From contig JALDYZ010000008.1 in assembly GCA_030028905.1 (NCBI GenBank), positions 124,001-188,000 of the forward strand: 64,000 nt of DNA, read 5' to 3'. The notes under the pieces are model-generated. The model was not told the origin of the DNA, searched no databases, and saw only the letters and a program-made list of their open reading frames with translations. Positions 27,118 through 36,607 of the stretch are shown here, one piece after another. Numbering within the stretch: the stretch's first letter is position 1; every line of letters begins with the position of its first letter. The translations under genes were made by a program, and so were the position numbers. This DNA is from Ferirhizobium litorale (lineage in GTDB: Bacteria; Pseudomonadota; Alphaproteobacteria; Rhizobiales; Rhizobiaceae).

Positions 27118-27335
27118 ATGAAATTACTCGTCAATTGGGTGATCATTTCCTGGTCGGAGGAGGGGTTCGAAACCCCTTCGGTAGGCCCATATAGCAAAAA
27201 CTGGAGCGATTGGTACTATTTTTCGCGACAGCCTGTGGACGGCGGTCGATCCGCACCTTGGAACATTGTCGCGATTGTGCGCCGGCACACGCACGCGCCA
27301 TGACGATTTGCGTCATGCGCCGTCGTAGCAAGTGA

Positions 27336-27365
27336 TTGACTTTGTTGCGTCGCCATCGCTATCAT
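27336..27365 (+). promoter_or_regulatory. putative sigma-70 promoter of the cbtB-cobO operon
   Basis: TTGACT (27336-27341), 18-nt spacer, TATCAT (27360-27365). The predicted start near 27372 falls right at the 5' edge of the cobalamin riboswitch. Confidence 0.5.
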
Positions 27366-27375
27366 GTTGGCTACG

Positions 27376-27722
27376 AATGGTTCTCGGACTGCCACAGCGG
27401 TCCGGGAGTAAATGGGAATGTGGAGGGGCGGACCCACCCAGGGCGTCCAAATCACAGCCGACCCCGCGACTGTAGAGTGGTCAGGGTCTTACAGCCGGTT
27501 GAGGCGACGTTTTGCTGGCAGTCTGCATGGGGCAGGCGGGCAGGATTGTCGACTTTGCCGGAAAAGCCACTGGAGTGGCTTCGCGATATGCCGGGGTTGG
27601 ACGCCTCTATGTCTACGAATCGTCCGCCCCTTCGTGAAGCCGCAACCTCCGGGAAGGCGAGCAAGACCCGCTGGCACTGAAGTGCCGTGTAACCGCGAGC
27701 CAGGAAACCTGCCATGCGTGCC
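27376..27722 (+). ncRNA. cobalamin riboswitch
   Basis: The conserved class-I elements appear in order: TAAATGGGAATGTGG (27409-27423), CCCGCGACTGT (27463-27473), GCCACTGG (27566-27573), GGGAAGGC (27651-27658) and the B12 box AGCCAGGAAACCTGCC (27698-27713). At about 350 nt it is longer than usual, with an expanded insert between 27480 and 27565. A C-rich/G-rich hairpin (27736-27757) after the box is a possible expression platform before cbtB. With ample adenosylcobalamin it should shut off cobalt uptake and the cob operon. Confidence 0.93.
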
Positions 27723-27780
27723 GGGCATTCGCCCAACCCCCTTGGGGAGGTCTCCCCATCTGGCCAGCACGGAGGTTGTC

Positions 27781-27957
27781 ATGGCTACTACGACTGTTTC
27801 TTCCAAGGCGCTCTCGATCAGCGATCGATTGACTGCCGGTTTCATTGCCCTTTTCCTTGGTGCCTTCCTGATCTGGGGCGTCGGTCTAGCGCATTCGATG
27901 GTGCTGCATGACACCGCTCATGACACGCGCCATTCGTATGGCTTTCCCTGCCACTAA
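27781..27957 (+). CDS. cbtB: cobalt transporter small subunit CbtB
   Basis: 58 residues, with ACGGAGG before ATG 27781. It has one membrane helix (FIALFLGAFLIWGVGLAHSM) and a His-rich C-terminus (HDTAHDTRHSYGFPCH) that fits cobalt binding. CbtB pairs with CbtA, and both are classic cobalamin-riboswitch targets in alphaproteobacteria. Confidence 0.92.
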   Translation: MATTTVSSKALSISDRLTAGFIALFLGAFLIWGVGLAHSMVLHDTAHDTRHSYGFPCH

Positions 27958-27975
27958 GGTTCAAGGTCCCTTAAC

Positions 27976-28740
27976 ATGATCGTAAAACATCTCTTGGCCG
28001 CCCTGGTGGCCGGGCTGATTGCTGGCGTGCTGATGACCGCCATGCAGCAGTATCGAGTCGTGCCGTTGATCCTGCATGCCGAGGAGTTCGAGGGAGAAGA
28101 AGCTCCCGCGGATCCGGGGCATCAGCATTCATCGAAAGCGAACTATTCGACCTTTGGTCAATTGGCATCATCCCTTTACATCGTGACGCCTGCCTATGCC
28201 CATGATCATCCCGCCGCGGAAGGCGAGGAAGAGGGCGGCATCATGTTCGGCATGAGCCGCTTCAGCGGCACGCTGGCCGCCAATCTCGTTGCAGGTGCCG
28301 GCTTTGCGCTGTTGCTTGCCGGGGTCAGCCTCGTCAGTGGCCACACGATTACCGTGGCGAATGGCGTCCTCTGGGGCGGTTGCGCCTGGCTTGCCGTGCA
28401 TTTCCTGCCGGCGCTCGGCCTGCCTCCGGAACTTCCCGGTTTCCCGGCAGCCGATCTCGGCGAGCGGCAGGTCTGGTGGCTGATCACGGTGGCGCTGTCG
28501 GCAATCGGGCTGTACCTCTTGGCCATTCGGGGAGAAATCGCCGCCAAGATCGTCGGCATCCTGCTGATCGCCGCCCCGCATTTCTGGGGCGCCCCGCAGC
28601 CGGATTCGATCGACAGCGCGGTTCCTGCGGTCCTGGCTGCCGAGTTCGCCGTTGCCGCGTTGGCGACGACGCTGTTCTTCTGGGTGGTTCTTGGCCTGGC
28701 GCTGGGCTACCTCAACGACAAAGTGGTGAAGGCCGCCTGA
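27976..28740 (+). CDS. cbtA: cobalt transporter CbtA
   Basis: 254 residues, 18 bp after cbtB. It has about five to six membrane helices; a periplasmic-type loop after the first helix is rich in Glu and His ([18 protein letters not shown]) and a second is His-containing ([16 protein letters not shown]). It forms the proposed cobalt importer with CbtB. The stop overlaps the cobP start as TGATG. Confidence 0.92.
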   Translation: MIVKHLLAALVAGLIAGVLMTAMQQYRVVPLILHAEEFEGEEAPADPGHQHSSKANYSTFGQLASSLYIVTPAYAHDHPAAEGEEEGGIMFGMSRFSGTLAANLVAGAGFALLLAGVSLVSGHTITVANGVLWGGCAWLAVHFLPALGLPPELPGFPAADLGERQVWWLITVALSAIGLYLLAIRGEIAAKIVGILLIAAPHFWGAPQPDSIDSAVPAVLAAEFAVAALATTLFFWVVLGLALGYLNDKVVKAA

Positions 28741-29264
28741 TGAGCAAAAAACCGCCCGGTACCGTCCTGGTGCTGGGCGGAGCACGTTCCGGAAAGTCGC
28801 GGTTCGCGGAGGGGCTGGTGGTCGAATCGGGCCTCGATCGCCACTACGTTGCGACGGGGCTCGCCTTCGACGACGAGATGCGCGAGCGCATCGCCCGCCA
28901 CCGCACGGATCGCGGTGATAGGTGGACGACCCACGAGGAGCCGCTCGACCTGGTCGGCACGCTCTCCCGCATCGACGCACCGGACAGGGCGATCCTGGTC
29001 GACTGCCTGACGCTGTGGGTGACCAACCTGATGATGGAAGGCCGCGACTTGGCCGCCGAATTCGAAGCGCTCACCGCGCTTCTTCCGAATGTTTCCGCCG
29101 GGCTGGTCCTGGTCTCCAATGAAGTCGGCCTCGGCATCGTGCCGGAAAACCGCATGGCGCGCGAGTTTCGCGATCATGCCGGACGGCTTCATCAACTTGT
29201 GGCGGCATCGGCCGCTGACGTCTATTTTGTCGCGGCGGGACTGCCGCTGAAAATGAAGGGTTGA
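28740..29264 (+). CDS. cobP: adenosylcobinamide kinase / adenosylcobinamide-phosphate guanylyltransferase
   Basis: 174 residues starting inside the cbtA stop. P-loop GGARSGKS at ~14-21, the CobU/CobP motif [10 protein letters not shown] (~82-91), and [11 protein letters not shown] (~122-132). It phosphorylates adenosylcobinamide and then attaches GMP, the step before lower-ligand addition. Bifunctional CobU/CobP family. Confidence 0.94.
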   Translation: MSKKPPGTVLVLGGARSGKSRFAEGLVVESGLDRHYVATGLAFDDEMRERIARHRTDRGDRWTTHEEPLDLVGTLSRIDAPDRAILVDCLTLWVTNLMMEGRDLAAEFEALTALLPNVSAGLVLVSNEVGLGIVPENRMAREFRDHAGRLHQLVAASAADVYFVAAGLPLKMKG

Positions 29265-29269
29265 ACCCA

Positions 29270-30340
29270 ATGATGCGAGAAAAGATCCCCGCCACCGTCA
29301 TCACCGGCTTTCTCGGCGCCGGCAAGACGACGATGATCCGCAATCTCTTGCAGAATGCCAACGGCAAGAAGATCGCGTTGATCATCAACGAGTTCGGCGA
29401 TCTTGGGGTCGACGGCGAGGTGCTGAAGGGCTGCGGTGCGGAAAACTGCACCGAGGACGACATCATCGAGCTCACCAACGGCTGCATCTGCTGCACCGTC
29501 GCCGACGATTTCATCCCGACGATGACGAAGCTCCTGGAGCGCGACAGCCGGCCGGACCATATCGTCATCGAGACATCCGGCCTGGCGCTGCCGCAGCCAC
29601 TGGTCGCCGCCTTCAACTGGCCGGATATCCGCACCCAGGTGACCGTCGACGGCGTGGTTACGGTGGTCGACAGCGTCGCAGTCGCCGCCGGCCGCTTTGC
29701 CGACGACCACGACAAGGTCGAGGCCTTGCGCGCCGACGACACCTCGCTCGACCACGAAAGCCCGCTCGAGGAACTGTTCGAGGACCAGCTGACCTGCGCC
29801 GATCTCATTGTGCTCAACAAGTCCGATTTGCTCGATGCCGCCGGCATGGACAGGGTCAAGGCCGATGTCGTCGCGCGCATCAACCGCAAGCCGGCGATGA
29901 TCGAAGCCCGCAACGGCGAGGTTTCCGCCGCCGTGCTGCTCGGTCTCGGCATCGGCACGGAAGCCGACATCGACAACCGCAAGTCCCATCACGAGCTCGA
30001 GCACGAGGCGCTGCACGAAAGCGGCGAGCCGCATGACCACCACCACGACCATGACGAATTCGACAGCTTCGTCGTCGAGCATGGACCGGTCAGCGACCCG
30101 GCAGCGTTCGTGGAAAAGCTCAAGGGCGTGATCGAGGCGAACGACGTGCTGCGCCTGAAGGGTTTTGCCGATGTGCCGGGCAAGCCGATGCGCCTCGTCA
30201 TCCAGGCGGTCGGCAGCCGCATCGAGCACTATTTCGACCGCGTATGGGCGCCGGGCGAAAACCGAACCACGCGCCTGGTGGTCATCGGCCTGCACGACAT
30301 GGACGAGGCCGCCGTGCGAGCGGCCATCGCTGCCTTGTAG
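29270..30340 (+). CDS. cobW: CobW GTPase/metal chaperone
   Basis: 356 residues from ATG 29270 (a second ATG follows at 29273). Walker A GFLGAGKTT; the GCICC metal motif of the COG0523 family; and a His-rich loop between domains (HHELEHEALHESGEPHDHHHDHDE). CobW is thought to hand cobalt to the cobaltochelatase, and it is placed directly before cobN. The C-terminal CobW_C domain is present. Confidence 0.95.
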   Translation: MMREKIPATVITGFLGAGKTTMIRNLLQNANGKKIALIINEFGDLGVDGEVLKGCGAENCTEDDIIELTNGCICCTVADDFIPTMTKLLERDSRPDHIVIETSGLALPQPLVAAFNWPDIRTQVTVDGVVTVVDSVAVAAGRFADDHDKVEALRADDTSLDHESPLEELFEDQLTCADLIVLNKSDLLDAAGMDRVKADVVARINRKPAMIEARNGEVSAAVLLGLGIGTEADIDNRKSHHELEHEALHESGEPHDHHHDHDEFDSFVVEHGPVSDPAAFVEKLKGVIEANDVLRLKGFADVPGKPMRLVIQAVGSRIEHYFDRVWAPGENRTTRLVVIGLHDMDEAAVRAAIAAL

Positions 30341-30418
30341 ACCAGGCTTGAACGACATATCGCCGCCTCTCGGGCCAGTTCCCGGGCAAGGCGGCGCAGC
30401 ATTTCCCGGAGACGCCGG

Positions 30419-33400
30419 ATGCATCTTCTTCTTGCCCAGAAAGGTTCGATTGCCGACGGCGACGAGGCGATCGATCTCGGCCAGACGCCCGGCGACATCC
30501 TGTTCCTGTCCGCCGCCGACACGGAGCTTGCGGCGATCGCCGCCGCGCATGCCCGACAACCCGGCGGGCCATCGCTGAGGCTCGCGAGCCTGATGGCGCT
30601 CAAGCATCCGATGTCGGTCGATACCTATGTCGAGCGGACCGCACGTCACGCCCGGCTCATCATCGTCCGGGCGCTCGGCGGCGCGAGCTACTTCCAGTAT
30701 GCGATCGAGGCGCTGCATGCCGCAGCCACCCGCAACGGCGCAAGAATCGCGGTCCTGCCGGGCGACGACAAGCCGGATGCCGGGCTGGAACCCTATTCCA
30801 ACGTCGATGCCGCCGACCTCGACGCGCTGTGGAAATACCTCATCGAAGGCGGCGAGGCGAATTCCCGCACCTTCCTCGCCTATGCCCGGGCAATGCTCGA
30901 CGGGACCGAACGGCCGGAGCCAGCCGTGCCGCTGCTCAAGGCCGGCATCTGGTGGCCGGGTGCGGGCGTGATCGGGCTGGACGCGTGGAAGGAGCATGCC
31001 TCGCGATCTGCGGACAAGCCGGTGATCGCCATCTGCTTCTACCGGGCACTGGTGCAGAGTGGCGAAACCAAGCCGGTGGAGGCACTGGTCGCGGCGCTGG
31101 ACGGCGAGGGAATCTGCGCCCTTCCGGTGTTCGTTTCCAGTCTCAAGGACGCTGTTTCCGTCGGCACGCTGACCTCGATCTTTGCCGAAGCACCGCCGGA
31201 TGTGGTGATCAACGCCACCGGCTTTGCGGTTTCGGCGCCCGGCGCCGGCCACCAGCCGACCGTGCTCGACGCAGGCGGCGCGGTGGTGCTCCAGGCGATC
31301 TTTTCCAGTTCCGGCCGCGAGGCATGGGAGCGGTCGTACCAGGGGCTGTCGGCGCGTGACCTCGCCATGAGCGTGGCGCTCCCGGAAGTCGACGGCCGGG
31401 TGTTGTCCCGCGCCGTCTCTTTCAAGTCGGCGGCTCGCTTCGACGAGCGCGTCGAGACGAACATCGTCAGCCATGAGCCGCTCGACGATCGCATTCGCTA
31501 CGTGGTGCAGCTTGCGGCCAACTGGGCGCGGTTGCGGCGCAGCGATGCCGCCGACCGGCGCGTGGCGATCGTCATGGCCAACTATCCGAACCGCGACGGC
31601 CGGCTCGGAAACGGCGTCGGCCTCGATACCCCGGCCGGCACGATCGAAGTGCTGAAAGCCATGGCGCGCGAAGGCTATGCAGTCGCCGACCTGCCGGAGG
31701 ACGGCGACGCGCTGATGCGTCACCTGATGGCCGGGCCGACGAACGCGGCCGACAAGGATCGCGAGATCCGGGAAACGATTTCGCTCAGTCAATACAAGAC
31801 GTTCTTCGCAACGCTTCCGAAAAAGATCCAGGACGAAATGTCCGTCCGCTGGGGCGCTCCGGAAGCCGATCCGTTCTTTCGCGATGGCGTCTTCGCCCTG
31901 CCGCTCGCTCGCTTCGGCGAGGTACTGGTCGGCATCCAGCCGGCACGCGGCTACAACATCGATCCGAAGGAGACGTACCACTCCCCGGACCTGGTGCCGC
32001 CGCACGGCTATCTCGCTTTCTACGCCTATCTCCGCAGCGTCTATGGCGCCCATGCCATCGTGCACATGGGCAAGCACGGCAATCTCGAATGGCTGCCGGG
32101 CAAGGCGCTGGCGCTGTCGGAGAACTGCTATCCGGAGGCGGTCTTCGGGCCACTGCCGCACCTCTATCCGTTCATCGTCAATGATCCCGGCGAGGGAACC
32201 CAGGCCAAGCGCCGCACGAGCGCCGTCATCATCGACCACCTGACGCCGCCGCTGACGCGGGCCGAGAGCTACGGCCCGCTGAAGGACCTCGAAGCGCTAG
32301 TCGACGAATACTACGAGGCGGCTGGGGGCGATCCGCGTCGATTGCGTCTGCTGAAGAAGCAGATCCTCGAACTGGTTGCCGATATCGGCCTCGACCAGGA
32401 TGCCGGCATTGCCGGAGGCGAGGCCGAGGAGACGGCGCTCGCCAAGCTCGACGCCTATCTCTGCGATCTCAAGGAAATGCAGATCCGCGACGGGTTGCAC
32501 ATCTTCGGCCTGGCGCCTGAAGGGCGGTTGCTCACCGACCTGACCGTCGCCCTGGCGCGCGTGCCGCGCGGCCTCGGCGAGGGAAAGGACCAGAGCCTGC
32601 AGCGCGCGATCGCAGCGGATTCCGGCCTGACGGGCGGGCAATTCGACCCCCTCGATTGCGACATGGCGGCGGCATGGGTCGGGCCGAAGCCGGAGATCCT
32701 GCGCGGCCTGTCGGATGCGCCGTGGCGATCCTACGGCGACACCGTGGAGCGCATCGAGCTGCTTGCCGCCAGGTTCGTCGCCGGCGAACTCTTTTGTCCC
32801 GACGACTGGTCCCGAACGATATCGGTTCTCACCGAGATCGCCGAGCGCCTGAAACCGGCGGTGCGGCAATCGGGGCTTGCCGAGATCGGTGGGCTGCTGA
32901 CCGGTCTTGCCGGGCGCTTCGTCCAGCCGGGCCCTTCCGGCGCTCCGACGCGCGGCCGGCCCGACGTCCTGCCGACGGGCAGGAACTTCTATTCGGTCGA
33001 CAGCCGTGCAGTCCCGACGGCGGCCGCCTATGAACTCGGCAGGAAGTCGGCCGAGTTGCTGATTGCGCGCTATGTGCAGGACCACGGCGAATGGCCGACC
33101 TCCTTCGGGCTCACCGCCTGGGGAACCTCGAACATGCGCACCGGCGGCGACGACATCGCCCAGGCGCTGGCTCTGATCGGGGTCAAGCCGGTCTGGGACA
33201 ACGCGTCGCGTCGCGTCACCGGCTACGAGATCATCCCGCCCGCCATGCTGCGCCGTCCCCGGGTCGACGTGACGCTCAGGATCTCGGGTTTCTTCCGCGA
33301 TGCCTTTCCGGAACAGATCGCGCTCTACGACAAGGCGGTCCGTGCCGTCGGGCTGCTGGACGAGGACGAGACTGACAATCCGATCGCAGCCCGGATGCGG

Positions 33401-34162
33401 CGCGAGACGGCGGGGCTCGTTGCCGAGGGGCTGGACGAAGGGGCTGCGGCGCGGCGCGCCGGCTACCGCGTCTTCGGCTCGAAGCCGGGTGCCTATGGCG
33501 CGGGCCTGCAGGCGCTGATCGACGAGAAGGGCTGGGAGCGGCGCGGCGATCTTGCCGAGGCCTATCTCGTGTGGGGCGGCTATGCCTATGGCGCCGGCGA
33601 GGAGGGCAAGGCCGAGCGCGGGCTGTTCGAGGAGCGGCTGCGCTCGGTGCAGGCGGTGGTGCAGAACCAGGACAATCGCGAGCACGACCTGCTCGACAGC
33701 GACGACTACTACCAGTTCGAAGGCGGCATGACCGCTGCGATCGAGCATGTCGCCGGTGCCAGGCCGTCGGTCTATCACAACGATCATTCCCGCCCGGAAA
33801 AGCCCGTCATCCGTTCGCTCGAGGAGGAGATCGGCCGGGTGGTGCGCGCCCGTGTCGTCAATCCGAAATGGATCGCGGGGGTGATGCGCCACGGCTACAA
33901 AGGTGCCTTCGAGATCGCCGCGACCGTCGATTACATGTTCGCCTTTTCGGCAACGACCGGTGCGGTCCGCGACCATCATTTCGAGGCGATCTACCAGGCC
34001 TTCGTCATGGACGACAGCGTCGCCGCCTTCATGCAGGACAAGAATCGGGCGGCATGGAACGAGATGCGCGATCGCCTGCTCGAAGCGATCGAGCGCGGAT
34101 TGTGGACACCCCGGTCGAATTCGGCGAGATTCGACCTTTCGAAATCGACCGTGGAGGACTAG
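30419..34162 (+). CDS. cobN: cobaltochelatase large subunit CobN
   Basis: 1247 residues, typical for CobN of the aerobic (late cobalt insertion) route. It inserts cobalt into hydrogenobyrinic acid a,c-diamide together with the ATPase subunits CobS and CobT, which are not in this window. Conserved blocks include HMGKHGNLEWLPGKA (~545-559), YPFIVNDPGEGTQAKRR (~581-597) and SSYGDTVERI-like segments. It lies 78 bp after cobW in the riboswitch-controlled operon. Confidence 0.96.
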   Translation: MHLLLAQKGSIADGDEAIDLGQTPGDILFLSAADTELAAIAAAHARQPGGPSLRLASLMALKHPMSVDTYVERTARHARLIIVRALGGASYFQYAIEALHAAATRNGARIAVLPGDDKPDAGLEPYSNVDAADLDALWKYLIEGGEANSRTFLAYARAMLDGTERPEPAVPLLKAGIWWPGAGVIGLDAWKEHASRSADKPVIAICFYRALVQSGETKPVEALVAALDGEGICALPVFVSSLKDAVSVGTLTSIFAEAPPDVVINATGFAVSAPGAGHQPTVLDAGGAVVLQAIFSSSGREAWERSYQGLSARDLAMSVALPEVDGRVLSRAVSFKSAARFDERVETNIVSHEPLDDRIRYVVQLAANWARLRRSDAADRRVAIVMANYPNRDGRLGNGVGLDTPAGTIEVLKAMAREGYAVADLPEDGDALMRHLMAGPTNAADKDREIRETISLSQYKTFFATLPKKIQDEMSVRWGAPEADPFFRDGVFALPLARFGEVLVGIQPARGYNIDPKETYHSPDLVPPHGYLAFYAYLRSVYGAHAIVHMGKHGNLEWLPGKALALSENCYPEAVFGPLPHLYPFIVNDPGEGTQAKRRTSAVIIDHLTPPLTRAESYGPLKDLEALVDEYYEAAGGDPRRLRLLKKQILELVADIGLDQDAGIAGGEAEETALAKLDAYLCDLKEMQIRDGLHIFGLAPEGRLLTDLTVALARVPRGLGEGKDQSLQRAIAADSGLTGGQFDPLDCDMAAAWVGPKPEILRGLSDAPWRSYGDTVERIELLAARFVAGELFCPDDWSRTISVLTEIAERLKPAVRQSGLAEIGGLLTGLAGRFVQPGPSGAPTRGRPDVLPTGRNFYSVDSRAVPTAAAYELGRKSAELLIARYVQDHGEWPTSFGLTAWGTSNMRTGGDDIAQALALIGVKPVWDNASRRVTGYEIIPPAMLRRPRVDVTLRISGFFRDAFPEQIALYDKAVRAVGLLDEDETDNPIAARMRRETAGLVAEGLDEGAAARRAGYRVFGSKPGAYGAGLQALIDEKGWERRGDLAEAYLVWGGYAYGAGEEGKAERGLFEERLRSVQAVVQNQDNREHDLLDSDDYYQFEGGMTAAIEHVAGARPSVYHNDHSRPEKPVIRSLEEEIGRVVRARVVNPKWIAGVMRHGYKGAFEIAATVDYMFAFSATTGAVRDHHFEAIYQAFVMDDSVAAFMQDKNRAAWNEMRDRLLEAIERGLWTPRSNSARFDLSKSTVED

Positions 34163-34164
34163 TC

Positions 34165-34566
34165 ATGGCTGAACTCTCCGGGCATTGCCTCTGCCGATCC
34201 GTGACCTTCAAGGTAAGGGGAGAAATCCTCCGCGCCGGCCATTGCCACTGCGAAAGCTGCCGGCGCGCGACCTCGTCGCCGGTCACGACCTTCTTCACCG
34301 TCGAAAAGGAGGATGCCGAATTCACCGGCGAGCCGCTGCGGTACTATGCCTCATCGCCGGGTGTCTCGAGGAGCTTCTGCAGCACCTGCGGCTCGCCGAT
34401 GTCCTACGAGACCGAGGAGAGGCCGGGTGAGATCGATTTCTACGTCGCGGCGCTTGCCGAAGGCTCAGTCGTCGATGTCGACGAACACTGGTATTGGAAC
34501 GAGCGGGTCACCTGGCTGAATTGCGTCGATGACCTGCCGAAGAGAACACCTGCGGGGGAAAGCTGA
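34165..34566 (+). CDS. GFA/CENP-V zinc domain protein
   Basis: 133 residues, 2 bp after cobN with GGAGG upstream of ATG 34165. It has the Cys pairs of the GFA (glutathione-dependent formaldehyde-activating-like) fold: GHCLC, GHCHCESC and FCSTCG, which bind zinc. Most members have no proven activity. It is not a known cobalamin enzyme, but its tight fit between cobN and cobO is notable. Confidence 0.85.
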   Translation: MAELSGHCLCRSVTFKVRGEILRAGHCHCESCRRATSSPVTTFFTVEKEDAEFTGEPLRYYASSPGVSRSFCSTCGSPMSYETEERPGEIDFYVAALAEGSVVDVDEHWYWNERVTWLNCVDDLPKRTPAGES

Positions 34567-34567
34567 G

Positions 34568-35200
34568 ATGAGCGAAACGGAAGACAAGATGACCGCCGAG
34601 GAACTTGCACGCCACGCAGAGAAGATGGCGAAGAAAAAGGCGGCGCGTGACAAGATCATGGCCACCAAGACCGACGAGAAGGGTCTGGTGATCGTCCATA
34701 CCGGCAAGGGCAAGGGAAAGTCGTCGGCCGCGTTCGGCATGATCTTCCGCCATATCGCCCATGGCAAGCGGTGCGCGGTGGTTCAGTTCATCAAGGGCGC
34801 GATGTCGACCGGCGAACGCGACCTCATCCTCAGGCATTTTTCCGACATCTGCGAATTCCACACCATGGGCGAGGGGTTCACCTGGGAGACCCAGGACCGC
34901 GCCCGCGACGTCGCCATGGCGCAAGCCGCCTGGGCGAAGGCCAAGGACCTGATCCGCGACGAGGCGAACTCGATGGTGCTGCTCGACGAGATCAACATCG
35001 CGATCCGCTACGACTATATCGACATCGACGAGGTCGTGACCTTCCTCAAGGAAGAAAAGCCCTACATGACCCATGTCGTGCTGACCGGCCGCAACGCCAA
35101 GGACGAACTGATCGAGATCGCCGATCTGGCGACAGAGATGGAGCTTCTCAAGCATCCCTTCCGCTCCGGCATCAAGGCGCAGGTGGGCGTCGAGTACTGA
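34568..35200 (+). CDS. cobO: corrinoid adenosyltransferase CobO
   Basis: 210 residues from ATG 34568, 1 bp after the GFA gene stop. It is CobA/CobO/BtuR-type with P-loop HTGKGKGKSSAAFG (~44-57), EFHTMGEGFTWET and LLDEINIAI. It adenosylates cob(I)yrinate a,c-diamide with ATP. The charged N-terminal helix is usual for CobO. Its TGA overlaps the next ATG. Confidence 0.95.
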   Translation: MSETEDKMTAEELARHAEKMAKKKAARDKIMATKTDEKGLVIVHTGKGKGKSSAAFGMIFRHIAHGKRCAVVQFIKGAMSTGERDLILRHFSDICEFHTMGEGFTWETQDRARDVAMAQAAWAKAKDLIRDEANSMVLLDEINIAIRYDYIDIDEVVTFLKEEKPYMTHVVLTGRNAKDELIEIADLATEMELLKHPFRSGIKAQVGVEY

Positions 35201-35625
35201 TGACCAGCGGCTGGGTCTTCTGGGCGCTGGTGTCGGCGGCCTTCGCGGCCCTGACGGCGATCTTCGGAAAGATCGGGGTGGCAGGCATCAACTCGGACCT
35301 GGCAACGCTTGTTCGCACCGTGGTGATCTTCTTCACGCTCGCGGCGATCGTTGTGGCGACCGGGCAATGGCAGCCGCCATCGACCATTTCGACGAAAACC
35401 TGGGTTTTCCTCACGCTTTCGGGGCTCGCCACCGGTGCGTCGTGGCTTGCCTATTTCCGCGCCCTGAAGCTTGGAGACGCGGCGCGGGTCGCGCCGGTCG
35501 ACAAGCTCTCGATCGTGCTTGTCGCGGTATTCGGCGTCATCTTCCTCGGCGAGAAGCTGAACCTCATCCACTGGTTTGCGGTCGCGCTCATTGCGACCGG
35601 GGCCATTCTTCTGGCGCTCTTCTAG
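35200..35625 (+). CDS. single-repeat EamA transporter
   Basis: 141 residues starting within the cobO stop (TGATG). It has about five membrane helices and one EamA repeat (half of a DMT exporter, so a dimer is expected), with KLGDAARVAPVDKLSIVLVAVFGVIFLGEKL as the signature. The substrate is unknown. It is the last gene of the cbtB operon; its TAG stop overlaps that of the convergent TauE gene through CTAG. Confidence 0.85.
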   Translation: MTSGWVFWALVSAAFAALTAIFGKIGVAGINSDLATLVRTVVIFFTLAAIVVATGQWQPPSTISTKTWVFLTLSGLATGASWLAYFRALKLGDAARVAPVDKLSIVLVAVFGVIFLGEKLNLIHWFAVALIATGAILLALF

Positions 35626-36407
35626 AAGCCCAGCCAGATCCTCACCGGATTGGCCGGATCGGAAAGCAGCTTGGCGGCCAGCGCCAGGCAGGAGATAACC
35701 AGCAACGGCTTGATGACCCGGGCGCCGTTCTTCATCGCGAAGCGGGAGCCCACCTGCGCCCCGAGGAACTGGCCGACCCCCATGGCAAGGCCGACCTTCC
35801 AGAGCACGGCGCCGAACAGGATGAAGACCACGAAGGCACCGACATTGGAGCCGAAGTTCAAGAGCTTCGTGTGAGCGGTGGCCTTGAGCACGCCGAAGCC
35901 GGCAAGCTCGACGAAAGCCAGCATGAAGAACGAGCCGGTGCCCGGGCCGAAGACGCCGTCGTAGAAGCCGATCAGCGGCACGATGGTGAGCCCGAAGACG
36001 AATGGCGATAGTCGCTGGTGCCGGTCCTGGTCGCTCAGGCTGGGCTTGATGGCGAAATAGAGGGCGATCGCCGCCAGCAGGAAGGGCAGCAGGCCGCTCA
36101 GAACGTCGGCCGGCACGATGGTCGCCAGCACCGCTCCGAGCGCACCGCCCACCACCGTCATGATCGCCATAGGCCATTGCTTGCGCAGGTTCACGTGACC
36201 GTGACGGGCATAGGCGATTGTCGCCGATCCCGATCCGAACAGCGACTGCAGCTTGTTGGTGCCGAGCGTCTGCAAGGGGGGGATGCCGGCAATCAGCATG
36301 GCCGGGATGGTTATCAGCCCGCCGCCGCCGGCGATGGAATCGATAAACCCGGCGATGAAGGCGGCAAGGACCAGCAACAGGAGGACGGAGAAGGCGATAT
36401 CGTGCAA
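35622..36407 (-). CDS. TauE/SafE (DUF81) membrane permease
   Basis: 261 residues if started at TTG (36405-36407), where the first helix begins (HDIAFSVLLLLVLAAFIAG); no ATG is well placed and the ribosome binding site is poor. It has about eight helices and the family motifs IDSIAGGGGLITIPAML and FYDGVFGPGTGSFF. Members export sulfite or sulfonates or move other anions; the substrate here is unknown. Upstream, on the other strand, is the leader of cbiX. Confidence 0.85.
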   Translation of the reverse strand: MHDIAFSVLLLLVLAAFIAGFIDSIAGGGGLITIPAMLIAGIPPLQTLGTNKLQSLFGSGSATIAYARHGHVNLRKQWPMAIMTVVGGALGAVLATIVPADVLSGLLPFLLAAIALYFAIKPSLSDQDRHQRLSPFVFGLTIVPLIGFYDGVFGPGTGSFFMLAFVELAGFGVLKATAHTKLLNFGSNVGAFVVFILFGAVLWKVGLAMGVGQFLGAQVGSRFAMKNGARVIKPLLVISCLALAAKLLSDPANPVRIWLGF

Positions 36408-36567
36408 GGGAGTACTCGCGGAAAATGAGAACGCGCAGGGAGAAATTTGCAGGGCGTCACGTCTGCAACAGGAGCGCAATAGCGCAAAATGCGGCATCCT
36501 TGAAGGGCAATTGCGCAGCATTCGGTACGCCACGGCGCATCTGCCGCAGGATGTGCCGCATTCCGGT

Positions 36568-36596
36568 TTGACCCCGTCCGGCGGCTCGGATAAAGC
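36568..36596 (+). promoter_or_regulatory. putative promoter before the cbiX leader
   Basis: TTGACC (36568-36573), 17-nt spacer, TAAAGC (36591-36596). The predicted start near 36603 fits the 5' end of the riboswitch-like leader. Confidence 0.35.
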
Positions 36597-36607
36597 TCAT
36601 GGTCATG

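Noticed and set aside
27158-27195. tRNA gene
   Set aside because: Only the T-arm is present; the 5' acceptor, D-arm and anticodon arm cannot be found on either strand.
27118-27303. Short + strand frame containing GFETPSVGP
   Set aside because: Looks like translation of the tRNA T-arm-like sequence; no ribosome binding site and no protein-like features.
29222-32239. A ~1000-codon open frame antisense to cobW/cobN
   Set aside because: Rich in His, Arg, Asp and Gly with no recognisable domain; it mirrors the codon bias of a high-GC gene on the other strand. Similar frames opposite cobL, cobJ, cobM, mttB and ccoN were dropped for the same reason.
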